This document shows positions 1 to 6,764 of a stretch of 13,493 bases of DNA, in pieces. The notes below the pieces were generated by a model. The model did no database searches and was not told the origin of the DNA. It was given only the letters and a program-made list of their open reading frames with translations. Origin of the DNA: Frankiales bacterium (GTDB lineage: Bacteria > Actinomycetota > Actinomycetes > Mycobacteriales > SCTD01); NCBI GenBank assembly GCA_025966295.1, contig JAOPVD010000281.1:1-13493 (forward strand), given 5' to 3'. The stretch's first letter is position 1, and every line of letters starts with the position of its first letter. A program made the translations under genes and the position numbers.

Positions 1-456
1 GACCGGCTCGGGCTGCCGGTGGTGAGCCTGGTCGACACCCCCGGCGCCGACCCGAGCCCGGCGAGCGAGCGGGACGGCATCGCGCCCGCCATGGGCGAGG
101 CGCTGGACGCGCTGCTCGCCTGCACCAGCCCGACGCTGGCGCTGGTGCACGGCGAGGGCGGCTCCGGTGGGGCGCTGGCCGCGGCCGCCGCCGACCTGGT
201 GCTGGTCACCGACGAGGCCTACTTCGCCGCGATCGGCCCGGAGGGCGCCACCGCCGCGCTGCGCCGGCCCAAGCAGGAGTGCGCCGACCGGATGCGGGTC
301 ACGCCGGCCGACCTCTTGGCCCTCGGCTTCGCCGACGCCCTCGCCACCCCGCAGGACGTGGCCGCGCACCTGGCCCGGATCGCGGCGGTACCGGCTGAGG
401 TCCGCCGCGAGCGGCGTGCTGCGCGGTGGTCGGCGCCGCTGCCCGGAGCGCTGTGA
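1..456 (+). CDS. Carboxyltransferase subunit of acetyl-/acyl-CoA carboxylase, C-terminal part
   Basis: The reading frame is open from the first base, so the N-terminus lies outside the window; about 151 residues are visible. The segment PVVSLVDTPGA, then GEGGSGGALA, then GPEGATAAL match the crotonase-fold half of the alpha carboxyltransferase (AccA type: IDTPGA, GEGGSGGALA, SPEG). That half binds carboxybiotin and passes the carboxyl group to acetyl-CoA, giving malonyl-CoA in the cytoplasm. The glycine-rich GEGGSGG loop supplies backbone NH groups that stabilise the enolate or carboxybiotin oxyanion. The protein ends in an Arg/Ala-rich tail at a TGA (454-456). It may be a stand-alone AccA or the second half of a fused beta-alpha protein, as in many actinobacteria; the missing start prevents a decision. 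The acyl-CoA substrate (acetyl or propionyl) cannot be read from this part. Confidence 0.88.
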   Translation, partial: DRLGLPVVSLVDTPGADPSPASERDGIAPAMGEALDALLACTSPTLALVHGEGGSGGALAAAAADLVLVTDEAYFAAIGPEGATAALRRPKQECADRMRVTPADLLALGFADALATPQDVAAHLARIAAVPAEVRRERRAARWSAPLPGAL

Positions 457-549
457 CGCGTGTCGGGTGTGGCCTGCGTCACTCCTGAGCGGCCGCTGGT
501 CTAGTGTCCGGCGGGTAACTCCGGTAAGGCCCTGGCCCGCTTTCACTGT

Positions 550-554
550 GGAGG
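550..554 (+). promoter_or_regulatory. Shine-Dalgarno site that sets the lipase start
   Basis: GGAGG directly abuts an ATG at 555, leaving no spacer, but stands 6 nt before the in-frame GTG at 561. The GTG is therefore the better start, although ATG 555 would add only two residues (Met-Arg). Confidence 0.6.
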
Positions 555-560
555 ATGCGC

Positions 561-1514
561 GTGCTCGACCCCCGTCCGCGCCTCGCCCGCGCCGCGCGCA
601 CCACCCGGCGCGGCGTCGAGACCGTCTGCAGCCCCACGGGGCTGCGCGGCACCGCCACCGAGATCGCCTGGATCACCGCGCACAGCGCCCTGTACCCGCT
701 GGGCCTGTCCACCGAGAAGCGCCGCGACAAGGCCCGCGAGGAGCTCGAGCGCTTCACCTTGGGCGACCTGCCGCCGGTGCAGCGCGGCCTGCTCATGGGC
801 GACGTCGTGGCCGCCGGGACGCCGATCATCTTGGTGCACGGCCTGGTGGACAACCGCTCGATCTTCACGCTGCTGCGACGGGCGCTGCGGCGGCGCGGCT
901 TCGGCCGGGTCATCACCTTGAACTACAGCCCCTTCACCCAGGACGTCCGGAGCATCGCGCACCGCCTCGGCGCGCTCATCGAGAAGACCTGCGAGGAGAC
1001 GGGCTACGAGCGCGTCCACGTGGTGGGCCACTCGCTGGGCGGCGTCATCGCCCGCTACTACGTGCAGCGGCTGGGGGGCGACGGGCGCGTCCACACGCTC
1101 TGCACGCTCGGCTCGCCGCACACCGGCACCTACGCCGCCAGGCTGGCGCCGCAGAAGCTCGTCAAGCAGCTGCGGCCCGGGTCGGACGTGATGACCGAGC
1201 TGGCCGAGCCGGCTCCCGGGATCCGGACGCGGTTCGTGGCGTTCTGGAGCGACCTCGACCAGCTGGTGGTGCCCAAGCGCTCGGCCCGCATCGACCACGC
1301 CGACCTGATGGCCCGCAACGTCCTGCTGCGGGGCGTCGGGCACATGTCGCTGCCGATCGACCGGCGGGTGGTCCGCGAGATCACCGCCCTGCTGGCCCAC
1401 CTGGACGAGGACGGCGCCACCGTCACCGCCGGCGTCACCTCGATCACGGCCGCACCGCCGGCGGAGCCCCCGGCAGCGGCCCGCCGACCGCGGCTGCGCC
1501 GTGCCACCGGGTAG
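561..1514 (+). CDS. Alpha/beta-hydrolase, triacylglycerol-lipase type
   Basis: This protein of about 317 residues is predicted to hydrolyse an ester (lipid or acyl ester). Numbered from GTG 561, the oxyanion strand PIILVHGLVDN is near residues 88-98, the nucleophile elbow GHSLGG is at 156-161 (Ser158), a likely acid lies in SDLDQLV (Asp231 or Asp233), and the catalytic histidine is in GVGHMSLP (His261). LGSPHTGTYAA after strand 6 is typical of bacterial lipases of the LipA/EstA type. I see no clear signal peptide: the N-terminus is Arg-rich with only weakly hydrophobic stretches, so the protein may be cytoplasmic or membrane-associated. The C-terminal 25 residues are Pro/Ala/Arg-rich and probably disordered. 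It follows the carboxyltransferase by about 100 nt on the same strand, so its own promoter is possible. The substrate is unknown; lipase versus esterase is not resolved. Confidence 0.85.
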   Translation: MLDPRPRLARAARTTRRGVETVCSPTGLRGTATEIAWITAHSALYPLGLSTEKRRDKAREELERFTLGDLPPVQRGLLMGDVVAAGTPIILVHGLVDNRSIFTLLRRALRRRGFGRVITLNYSPFTQDVRSIAHRLGALIEKTCEETGYERVHVVGHSLGGVIARYYVQRLGGDGRVHTLCTLGSPHTGTYAARLAPQKLVKQLRPGSDVMTELAEPAPGIRTRFVAFWSDLDQLVVPKRSARIDHADLMARNVLLRGVGHMSLPIDRRVVREITALLAHLDEDGATVTAGVTSITAAPPAEPPAAARRPRLRRATG

Positions 1515-1555
1515 CCCGTTGGGACTAGGCCGATTTGGCCTCGAGGCCACCTTCC

Positions 1556-1574
1556 GATAACGTCCAGGTAACGG
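1556..1574 (+). promoter_or_regulatory. Candidate MtrA-type direct repeat upstream of the M23 peptidase gene
   Basis: Two 8-bp direct repeats, GATAACGT and GGTAACGG, are separated by exactly 3 bp (cca), so the shared TAACG core recurs every 11 bp, one helical turn. The response regulator MtrA of Corynebacterium glutamicum binds two loosely conserved 8-bp direct repeats 3 bp apart, and its known targets include a secreted M23 peptidase gene. The repeat lies about 80-100 bp before the M23 start. The left repeat also overlaps a possible -10 (TAACGT, 1558-1563) 17 bp behind TTGGCC (1535-1540), which would suit repression. The match is by eye; binding is inferred. Confidence 0.45.
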
Positions 1575-1630
1575 ACCACCCTGCTGAGGGGTGGTCGCTG
1601 CGTGTCGCACCCAGCCCGCCGCACGCAGGC
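1574..1630 (+). promoter_or_regulatory. Structured 5' leader of the M23 peptidase gene (two hairpins)
   Basis: The first hairpin pairs GACCACCC (1574-1581) with GGGTGGTC (1589-1596) around a 7-nt loop: a perfect 8-bp stem. The second pairs CTGCGTG (1598-1604) with CACGCAG (1622-1628) around a 17-nt loop. They stand nearly back to back between the direct repeat and the ribosome-binding site. No T-run follows either stem, so neither looks like an intrinsic terminator. The role is unknown; a cis-regulatory RNA or a simple leader structure are both possible. Confidence 0.35.
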
Positions 1631-1654
1631 GCCCACGACATCGGAGCCCGACCC

Positions 1655-2380
1655 GTGCCCCCTGCCGACGACGCCCCTGTGCCCGTTCCTGCGTCCGCCC
1701 GGTCCCCCCGCCTGGCCCGCTGCCTGCTGCTGTCGGCCTGCGCCGCCGGCCTGGTCGGCCTGGCCGTGCCGGGCGGCTCCGCGGCCGCGCCGCGGCAGAT
1801 CGCGATCGACCACGCCGCCAGCACCAGCAAGGTGCTCGACGACCTGCGGCCGGCCCGCGTCCCGGTCGAGCTGGGCGCCACCCTCCACCTCGCCCCGCTG
1901 CGGGCCTCCCGGCAGCGCGCCCTGCCCGCCACCCGCCCGGCGGTCCGCCCCAAGCCGGCCGCGAAGCCCCGGCGGCTCGCTGCGCAGTGGTTCCGGCCGT
2001 CGTACTCGGGCGTGGTCAGCAACTTCGGCCCGCGCTGGGGCCGGCAGCACAAGGGCATCGACTTCGGCGACGGTCACGGCGCCCCGATCCGGGCGATCGG
2101 CTCCGGCGTCGTGGTCGGCGCCGGCTACCTGAACGGCGAGAGCGGCTACGGCCAGATCACCCTCATCCGGCACGCCGGCGGCATCGTGAGCGCCTACGCC
2201 CACCAGTCCCGGATGTACGTCCAGACCGGAGACCGGGTGCAGGCCGGCGAGGTCATCGGGCTGGTCGGCTCCACCGGCCAGTCCACCGGGGCGCACCTGC
2301 ACTTCGAGATCCGCACCAGCACGCACGGTGGGCAGGTCAACCCGCTGACCTGGCTGCGCCGGCACGGCGTCCGGATCTAG
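1655..2380 (+). CDS. Secreted M23-family (LytM-type) peptidoglycan endopeptidase
   Basis: This is a zinc metallopeptidase expected to cut peptide cross-links of peptidoglycan outside the membrane. The GTG at 1655 is chosen because CGGAG (1642-1646) stands 8 nt before it and a signal peptide then falls at the N-terminus; the protein is 241 residues. A basic stretch (SPRLAR) and a hydrophobic core (CLLLSACAAGLVGLAV) cover about residues 17-38, with Ala-rich cleavage options near 43-45. A Pro/Arg/Lys-rich linker (about 65-110) precedes the catalytic domain (about 112-241). Zinc-site motifs are intact: HKGID (His132, Asp136), YAH (His183) and HLHFE (His214, His216). The C-terminus WLRRHGVRI closes the M23 fold. 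No LysM or SH3 wall-binding module is seen. Overproduction would threaten the wall, which fits the possible MtrA-type site and structured leader upstream. It converges on pcrA, with the stop codons overlapping. Confidence 0.92.
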   Translation: MPPADDAPVPVPASARSPRLARCLLLSACAAGLVGLAVPGGSAAAPRQIAIDHAASTSKVLDDLRPARVPVELGATLHLAPLRASRQRALPATRPAVRPKPAAKPRRLAAQWFRPSYSGVVSNFGPRWGRQHKGIDFGDGHGAPIRAIGSGVVVGAGYLNGESGYGQITLIRHAGGIVSAYAHQSRMYVQTGDRVQAGEVIGLVGSTGQSTGAHLHFEIRTSTHGGQVNPLTWLRRHGVRI

Positions 2381-4653
2381 AGCTTCTCCAGCGGGGCGTA
2401 CCGCAGCAGCAGCCACTTCGCGCCGGTGCCGGCACCGAAGTCCACCTCGGCCTGCGTGGAGTCGCCGGCCCCGCGGGTCGCGGTGACCGTGCCGAGCCCG
2501 AACGCGTCGTGCGACACCCGGTCGCCGACCTCCAGGTTGGGGATCGGCCGCAGCCCGGGGGCGCTGCGGGCCCGCGCCGGTGACGACGCGATCCGGTCCG
2601 CCGCCCGCGACAGCGCCGGGGTGGACGAGACGCTGGACTCCAGGCGCCGCCAGTCCATCAGGTGCTGCGGCAGCTCCTCGAGGAAGCGCGAGGGCGGGTT
2701 GTACGACGTCTGCCCCCAGGCCGAGCGCAGGTGGGAGCGGCTGACGTAGAGCTTCTGCCGGGCCCGGGTGATGCCGACGTAGGCGAGCCGCCGCTCCTCC
2801 TGCAGCTCGGCCGGGTCGCCCAGCGCCCGCAGGTGCGGGAACACGCCGTCCTCCAGGCCGGTGAGGAAGACCACCGGGTACTCCAGGCCCTTCGCGGCGT
2901 GCAGCGTCATGAGCGTGACCACCCCGCCGGTGCCGTCCGGGTCGGGGATGGTGTCGGCGTCGGCCACCAGCGAGACCTGCTCGAGGAACTCGGGCACACC
3001 CCCGTCGGGCACCCGCTCCTCGAACTCGCGGGCCACCCCCACCAGCTCGGACAGGTTCTCCACCCGGGACTCGTCCTGCGGGTCGACCGACTCGCTGAGC
3101 TCCTTGATGTAGCCGGTGCGGTCCAGGACCGCCTCCAGCACCTCCGCCGGCGGCATCTTGCCTTCGACGAGGGCGCGGAGCTCGTCCATCATGTCCGCGA
3201 ACTGCTTGACGGCGTTGGCACTGCGCGGCGCCATGCCGGGCACCTGCTCGCAGCGCTGCAGCGCCTGGCCGAAGGGGATCCGCTCGCGGGCCGCGAAGGC
3301 CTCGATGCAGGCCTCCGCGCGGTCGCCGATGCCGCGCCGCGGGGTGTTGAGGATCCGGCGCAGCGACACCAGGTCGGCCGGGTTGGCCAGCACCCGCAGG
3401 TAGGCCAGCGCGTCCCGGACCTCCTTGCGCTCGTAGAACCGGACGCCCCCGACCACCCGGTACGGCAGGCCGACCCGGATGAACACCTCCTCGAACACGC
3501 GGGACTGCGCGTTGGTCCGGTAGAAGACGGCGACGTCGTGCGGCTGGACGCCGCCCGCGTCGGTCAGCGCGTCCACCTCGCCGGCCACGAAGGCCGCCTC
3601 GTCGTGTTCGTTGTCGGCGACGTAGCCGACGATGAGGTCACCGTCGCCGGCGTCGGTCCACAGCCGCTTCTCCTTGCGGCCCTCGTTCTTGGCGATGACG
3701 GAGTTCGCGGCGGTGAGGATGCGCTGGGTGGAGCGGTAGTTCTGCTCGAGCATGACGACCGCGGCCTCGGGGTAGTCGACCTCGAAGTCCATGATGTTGC
3801 GGATGTCGGCGCCGCGGAACGCGTAGATCGACTGGTCCGCGTCGCCCACCACGCACAGCTCCGCGGCCGGCAGCGCGCCGGTCGGTGCGGTGAGCTCCTT
3901 CACCAGCGTGTACTGCGCGTGGTTGGTGTCCTGGTACTCGTCGACCAGGACGTGCCGGAACCGGCGGCGGTAGTGCTCGGCGACGTCCGGGAAGGCCTGG
4001 AGCAACGAGACCGTCGTCATGATGAGGTCGTCGAAGTCCATGGCGTTGGCCTCGCGCAGCCGCTGCTGGTAGAGCTTGTAGACCTCGGCGCGGGTCTCCT
4101 CGTGGAAGTTCGCGGCCTTGCTGGCCGCGGTCTCGTGGTCGATGAGCTCGTTCTTCAGGTCGCTGATCTGGTTCGCCAGCTGGCGCGCCGGGAACCGCTT
4201 CGGGTCCAGGTCGAGGTCGCGGCAGACCAGTGTCATCAGGCGCTGCGAGTCGGCCTGGTCGTAGATCGAGAAGGTCGTGGTGAAGCCGAGCCTCTTGGCG
4301 TCGGCGCGCAGGATCCGTACGCAGGCGGAGTGGAAGGTCGAGACCCACATCGCCCGGGCTCGGCCGCCGACCAGGGCGGCGACGCGCTCCTTCATCTCCC
4401 CGGCGGCCTTGTTGGTGAAGGTGATCGCGAGCACCTCGCCGGGCTGCACGCCGCGGGCCGCCAGCAGGTAGGCGATCCGGGTGGTGAGGACCTTGGTCTT
4501 GCCGGAGCCGGCGCCGGCCACCACCAGCAGCGGCGAGCCCTCGTGGACGACCGCCTGCCGCTGCTGCGGGTTCAGCTCCTCGAGCAGCCGCTCGGAGGGC
4601 GCAGCCAGAACAGCGGGGGCCCCGGCATCGATGTCGTCGAACACCCTCTCCAT
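2377..4653 (-). CDS. pcrA: ATP-dependent DNA helicase PcrA/UvrD, superfamily 1A
   Basis: This 3'-to-5' DNA helicase serves nucleotide excision repair, replication restart and removal of stalled RNA polymerase. All SF1A motifs are present in the 758 residues: Q-motif LNPQQRQAV (27-35), Walker A AGAGSGKT (46-53), Walker B DEYQDTN (238-244), motif III GDADQSIYAFRGAD (270-283), motif IV NYRST (305-309), motif V TLHAAKGLE (583-591) and motif VI EERRLAYVGITRAR (619-632). The C-terminal part (about 706-758, GDRVSHDAFGLGTV to the end) is the Tudor-like module that in PcrA/UvrD contacts RNA polymerase. Length is near that of mycobacterial UvrD1. The ATG at 4653 has no strong Shine-Dalgarno, but the gap to the PAC2 stop is only 20 nt, so the two are probably cotranscribed. 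The last codons overlap the convergent M23 gene by 4 bp. Confidence 0.97.
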   Translation of the reverse strand: MERVFDDIDAGAPAVLAAPSERLLEELNPQQRQAVVHEGSPLLVVAGAGSGKTKVLTTRIAYLLAARGVQPGEVLAITFTNKAAGEMKERVAALVGGRARAMWVSTFHSACVRILRADAKRLGFTTTFSIYDQADSQRLMTLVCRDLDLDPKRFPARQLANQISDLKNELIDHETAASKAANFHEETRAEVYKLYQQRLREANAMDFDDLIMTTVSLLQAFPDVAEHYRRRFRHVLVDEYQDTNHAQYTLVKELTAPTGALPAAELCVVGDADQSIYAFRGADIRNIMDFEVDYPEAAVVMLEQNYRSTQRILTAANSVIAKNEGRKEKRLWTDAGDGDLIVGYVADNEHDEAAFVAGEVDALTDAGGVQPHDVAVFYRTNAQSRVFEEVFIRVGLPYRVVGGVRFYERKEVRDALAYLRVLANPADLVSLRRILNTPRRGIGDRAEACIEAFAARERIPFGQALQRCEQVPGMAPRSANAVKQFADMMDELRALVEGKMPPAEVLEAVLDRTGYIKELSESVDPQDESRVENLSELVGVAREFEERVPDGGVPEFLEQVSLVADADTIPDPDGTGGVVTLMTLHAAKGLEYPVVFLTGLEDGVFPHLRALGDPAELQEERRLAYVGITRARQKLYVSRSHLRSAWGQTSYNPPSRFLEELPQHLMDWRRLESSVSSTPALSRAADRIASSPARARSAPGLRPIPNLEVGDRVSHDAFGLGTVTATRGAGDSTQAEVDFGAGTGAKWLLLRYAPLEKL

Positions 4654-4673
4654 CTTAGGTTCGGGTCGGACAG

Positions 4674-5576
4674 CTACTCCGGACGCTGCTGGTCGGCGAG
4701 GAACCGCTCAAGCTCCGCGCCGAGCTCCTCAGCGCTCGGGAGCTTGCTCTCGTCGAGCAGCGACCGGCCGCGGCCGCTGACGAAGGCGTCGTACTGCTCC
4801 TCGAGCTGGCGCACCACCTCGGCCACCTCGGGCGCCCCGGCGACCTGCTCGTCGAGCGCCGCCCGGGTCTGCGCCGCAGCCTCGTCGAGCGCCTCGACGG
4901 GCAGCGTGAGGCCACCGGCCTTGGCCACCTCGCGGAGCAGCTGGGCCGCAGCCGCGGGGTAGGCGCTCTGGGCGACGTAGTGCGGGACGTGCACGGCGAA
5001 GCCCATGGCCTCCAGGCCGTCCTCGGCGAGCCGGAACTCCAGCAGGTGACCGGCGCTGGCGGGGACCTGGACGGTCTCGATCCACGGCTCGTAGCCCTCG
5101 ACCAGCGAGCGCGGCTTGCCGTGCGCGATGACACCGACCGGCCGGGTGTGCGGCAGGCCCATCGGGATGGCGTTGAGCCCGATGGTGCGCCGCACCTTGA
5201 GCAGCCGGCAGACCTGCTCGACGGCGGCCACGAAGCGCTCCCACTGCACGTCCGGCTCCGGGCCGGCGAGCAGCAGGAACGGGTTGTCCGCCTCGTCGTG
5301 GAGCAGGTGCACGGCCAGAATGGGGGCCTCGTAGGACTCCCAGTGGTCCTTCGCGAACACCATCACCGGCCGGCGGGCCCGGTAGTCGTACAGCTGGTCG
5401 TGGTCGAAGCGCGCCACGATGGTGCTGGGGAGGGTGTCGAGCAGGTGCTGCGAGGCGAGCTTGCGGGCCCCGCCGGCGTCGATGAAGCCGTCGAGGGCCT
5501 GCACGAGCACCACACCGTCCAGGTCGGGGCGGTCAGGGGTCAGCTCGTACAGCTCGCTCGGGTCCAGCTTCTTCAT
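4674..5576 (-). CDS. PAC2 family protein (proteasome-assembly-chaperone-2-like)
   Basis: The 300-residue protein belongs to the PAC2 family, named after a eukaryotic proteasome assembly chaperone; actinobacterial members such as M. tuberculosis Rv2125 have no firmly assigned function. Typical segments are the N-terminal LDGVVLVQALDGFIDAGGA (about 18-36), YDYRARRP (about 62-69), HDEADNPFLLLAGPEPDVQW, GLNAIPMGLPHTRP and HVPHYVAQSAYPAAAAQLL. The C-terminal 60-70 residues are rich in Glu/Ala/Leu and should be helical. ATG 5576 is chosen over in-frame upstream starts (open to 5660) because of the strong ribosome-binding site just before it and because the homologous part begins there. It heads the PAC2-pcrA pair and is divergent from the PIG-L deacetylase gene. 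A link to the actinobacterial proteasome is suggested only by family name; no prc/pup gene is visible here. Confidence 0.85.
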   Translation of the reverse strand: MKKLDPSELYELTPDRPDLDGVVLVQALDGFIDAGGARKLASQHLLDTLPSTIVARFDHDQLYDYRARRPVMVFAKDHWESYEAPILAVHLLHDEADNPFLLLAGPEPDVQWERFVAAVEQVCRLLKVRRTIGLNAIPMGLPHTRPVGVIAHGKPRSLVEGYEPWIETVQVPASAGHLLEFRLAEDGLEAMGFAVHVPHYVAQSAYPAAAAQLLREVAKAGGLTLPVEALDEAAAQTRAALDEQVAGAPEVAEVVRQLEEQYDAFVSGRGRSLLDESKLPSAEELGAELERFLADQQRPE

Positions 5577-5584
5577 GGGCAGAT

Positions 5585-5594
5585 CCTCCTCCTC
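5585..5594 (-). promoter_or_regulatory. Shine-Dalgarno site that sets the PAC2 start
   Basis: On the minus strand GAGGAGGAGG stands 8 nt upstream of ATG 5576. The longer in-frame reading would run across this purine tract and across the inverted repeat in the divergent gap, which argues against it. Confidence 0.75.
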
Positions 5595-5627
5595 GGGAAC
5601 AACGCCCACGCAGCGTGTGTCTTCCCG
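5594..5627. promoter_or_regulatory. Nested inverted repeat in the PAC2 / PIG-L divergent promoter region
   Basis: An outer pair CGGGAA (5594-5599) and TTCCCG (5622-5627) encloses an inner near-palindrome CACGC-A-GCGTG (5607-5617). The centres differ by only 1.5 bp. The element fills the middle of the 70-bp gap between two divergent starts, where an operator controlling both genes would be expected. No regulator is identified, and the outer arm touches the PAC2 Shine-Dalgarno site. Confidence 0.35.
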
Positions 5628-5646
5628 GGTGGGAAAGGATGGGCAG

Positions 5647-6372
5647 ATGACGGCCGACAAGGTGGAGCGTGCCCTGGCGGTGGTGGCTCATCCCGACGAC
5701 GTCGACTTCGGCGCGGCGGGCACCATCGCCAGCTGGACGGACGAGGGCATCGAGGTCACGTACCTGCTGTGCACCAACGGCGACGCCGGCGGCTTCGACC
5801 CCGCGGTGGCGCGCGAGGACATCGCCGGGATCCGCCAGGACGAGCAGCGGGCGGCGGCCAAGGAGCTCGGCGTCACCGACGTGCGCTTCCTCGGCTACCC
5901 GGACGGCCAGCTGGTGCCGTCGTTCGACCTGCGGCGCGACATCAGCCGGGTCATCCGGCAGGTCCGCCCGCAGCGGCTGCTGATGCAGAGCCCGGAGATC
6001 AACTGGGAGCGGATCGCCGCCTCCCACCCCGACCACCGGGCCGCCGGCGAGGCCGCGCTGTGCGCGGTCTACCCGGACGCCCGCAACCCGTTCACGCACA
6101 CCACGCTGCTGCAGGACGAGGGCCTCGACGCCTGGACCGTTCACGACGTGTGGGTCATGGCGGCCGGCCAGTCCGGTGGGGCCAACCGCTGGGTGGATGT
6201 CACCGGCACCTTCGACCGCAAGCTCGCCGCGCTGCGTCGGCACGCCAGCCAGACCTCCCACCTGGAGGACCTCGAGGGGATGCTCCGCGGCTGGCTCGGC
6301 GCCAACGCGGTGGCCGGCGGCCTGCCCGAGGACCGGCTGGCGGAGTCGTTCCGGGTGGTGGCGGTCCCCTAG
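5647..6372 (+). CDS. PIG-L/LmbE-family zinc-dependent deacetylase
   Basis: This 241-residue protein belongs to the family that removes N-acetyl groups from glucosaminyl conjugates (MshB and Mca of mycothiol metabolism, PIG-L, LmbE). The signature AHPDD (His15, Asp17, Asp18) is followed by SHPDH (His127, His130). By analogy with MshB, His15, Asp18 and His130 would bind zinc, Asp17 would be the base and His127 would stabilise the oxyanion. TNGDAGG (43-49) is a usual substrate-loop motif. It is shorter than MshB (about 300 residues) and has no extended C-terminal domain, so it is more likely one of the small PIG-L paralogues with unknown substrate. ATG 5647 is preceded by AAAGGA at 8 nt. The frame is open further upstream but that part lies antisense to PAC2. 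It is divergent from PAC2 and convergent with the next gene (11-nt gap). Confidence 0.88.
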   Translation: MTADKVERALAVVAHPDDVDFGAAGTIASWTDEGIEVTYLLCTNGDAGGFDPAVAREDIAGIRQDEQRAAAKELGVTDVRFLGYPDGQLVPSFDLRRDISRVIRQVRPQRLLMQSPEINWERIAASHPDHRAAGEAALCAVYPDARNPFTHTTLLQDEGLDAWTVHDVWVMAAGQSGGANRWVDVTGTFDRKLAALRRHASQTSHLEDLEGMLRGWLGANAVAGGLPEDRLAESFRVVAVP

Positions 6373-6383
6373 TTCTCGCGCGC

Positions 6384-6710
6384 CTAGTACTCGTGCGCCC
6401 CGGCCCGGCCACCGAGGTGGTTCTGGGCCGCGTCCATCAGGGCCAGCAGCGCGGGGACGGACCACGGCAACAGGACGACCGGCAGCCACAGCACCAGGCT
6501 CCAGCCCTGGGCGTGGACGACGTACCCGCTCACCGCGGCGAGGGCGATCCCCAGCAGCGCCAGCCCGCCCCAGCGGCCGGTCGAGAAGCCGCGGCGCTCC
6601 GCCATGTCGGTGGCGGCCACGAACGGCACCACGGTGAACGCCACCAGCAGCGCCAGCGCCACGACGGCCAGCAGCACCACCACGAGCAGGCTGCCGAGCA
6701 GAGCGGTCAC
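6384..6710 (-). CDS. Small three-helix membrane protein, function unknown
   Basis: I do not recognise this family. The 108-residue product has three hydrophobic stretches: about residues 3-32 (LLGSLLVVVLLAVVALALLV and onward), 47-65 (GGLALLGIALAAVSGYVV) and 71-91 (SLVLWLPVVLLPWSVPALLAL). A short polar loop, ATDMAERRGFSTGRW, joins the first two. The C-terminal tail is DAAQNHLGGRAGAHEY. The GTG at 6710 is chosen because it directly precedes the first hydrophobic segment and lies 7 nt behind a TACTGT -10 element, fitting a leaderless mRNA; no Shine-Dalgarno is nearby. The reading frame stays open far upstream, but that part is antisense to acVLRF1 and the antiporter. It is divergent from acVLRF1. 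Confidence 0.65.
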   Translation of the reverse strand: MTALLGSLLVVVLLAVVALALLVAFTVVPFVAATDMAERRGFSTGRWGGLALLGIALAAVSGYVVHAQGWSLVLWLPVVLLPWSVPALLALMDAAQNHLGGRAGAHEY

Positions 6711-6717
6711 GGCCCAG

Positions 6718-6723
6718 ACAGTA
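6718..6723 (-). promoter_or_regulatory. -10 element for leaderless transcription of the membrane-protein gene
   Basis: On the minus strand TACTGT fits the actinobacterial TANNNT -10 pattern and is followed by 7 nt and then the GTG start at 6710. Transcription would begin at or next to the start codon. No recognisable -35 hexamer is seen. Confidence 0.5.
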
Positions 6724-6758
6724 GGGCCGCCGGCTCCAGGCCCGCGAGGGGCGGCGGC

Positions 6759-6764
6759 TAGCCT
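6759..6764 (+). promoter_or_regulatory. -10 element for leaderless transcription of the acVLRF1 gene
   Basis: TAGCCT fits TANNNT and is followed by 6 nt and then the GTG at 6771; no Shine-Dalgarno lies between. It sits inside the 8-bp palindrome GGCTAGCC (6756-6763). No clear -35 hexamer is seen. Confidence 0.5.

Noticed and set aside
502..507. TAGTGT as a -10 element for the lipase gene
   Set aside because: It matches TANNNT, but no -35 is visible and it is one of several such hexamers, so it is not listed as a feature.
1562..1640. Full c-di-AMP (ydaO) riboswitch in the M23 leader
   Set aside because: Location fits and there are faint motif echoes, but from the promoter region to the start is only about 90 nt, and the two conserved internal repeats of the ydaO fold cannot be found. 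Kept only as an undefined structured leader.
1535..1654. A longer N-terminus for the M23 peptidase, in frame from TTG 1535
   Set aside because: It would translate the direct repeat and both hairpins, and bury the signal peptide about 55 residues inside. GTG 1655 has a Shine-Dalgarno site at 8 nt.
1715..1745. Lipobox LSAC in the M23 signal sequence
   Set aside because: The cysteine comes after only a few hydrophobic residues and the hydrophobic core continues well beyond it, so a type I signal peptide is more likely than a lipoprotein.
2662..4962. Long plus-strand open frame opposite pcrA
   Set aside because: It is the antisense shadow of pcrA and PAC2, caused by high GC at third positions; the encoded peptide is low-complexity Val/Leu/Arg/Gly with no recognisable domain.
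5419..5646. Upstream in-frame extension of the PIG-L deacetylase
   Set aside because: It overlaps PAC2 in antisense and is Ser/Arg-rich. The HPDD motif is normally within the first 20 residues, as it is from ATG 5647.
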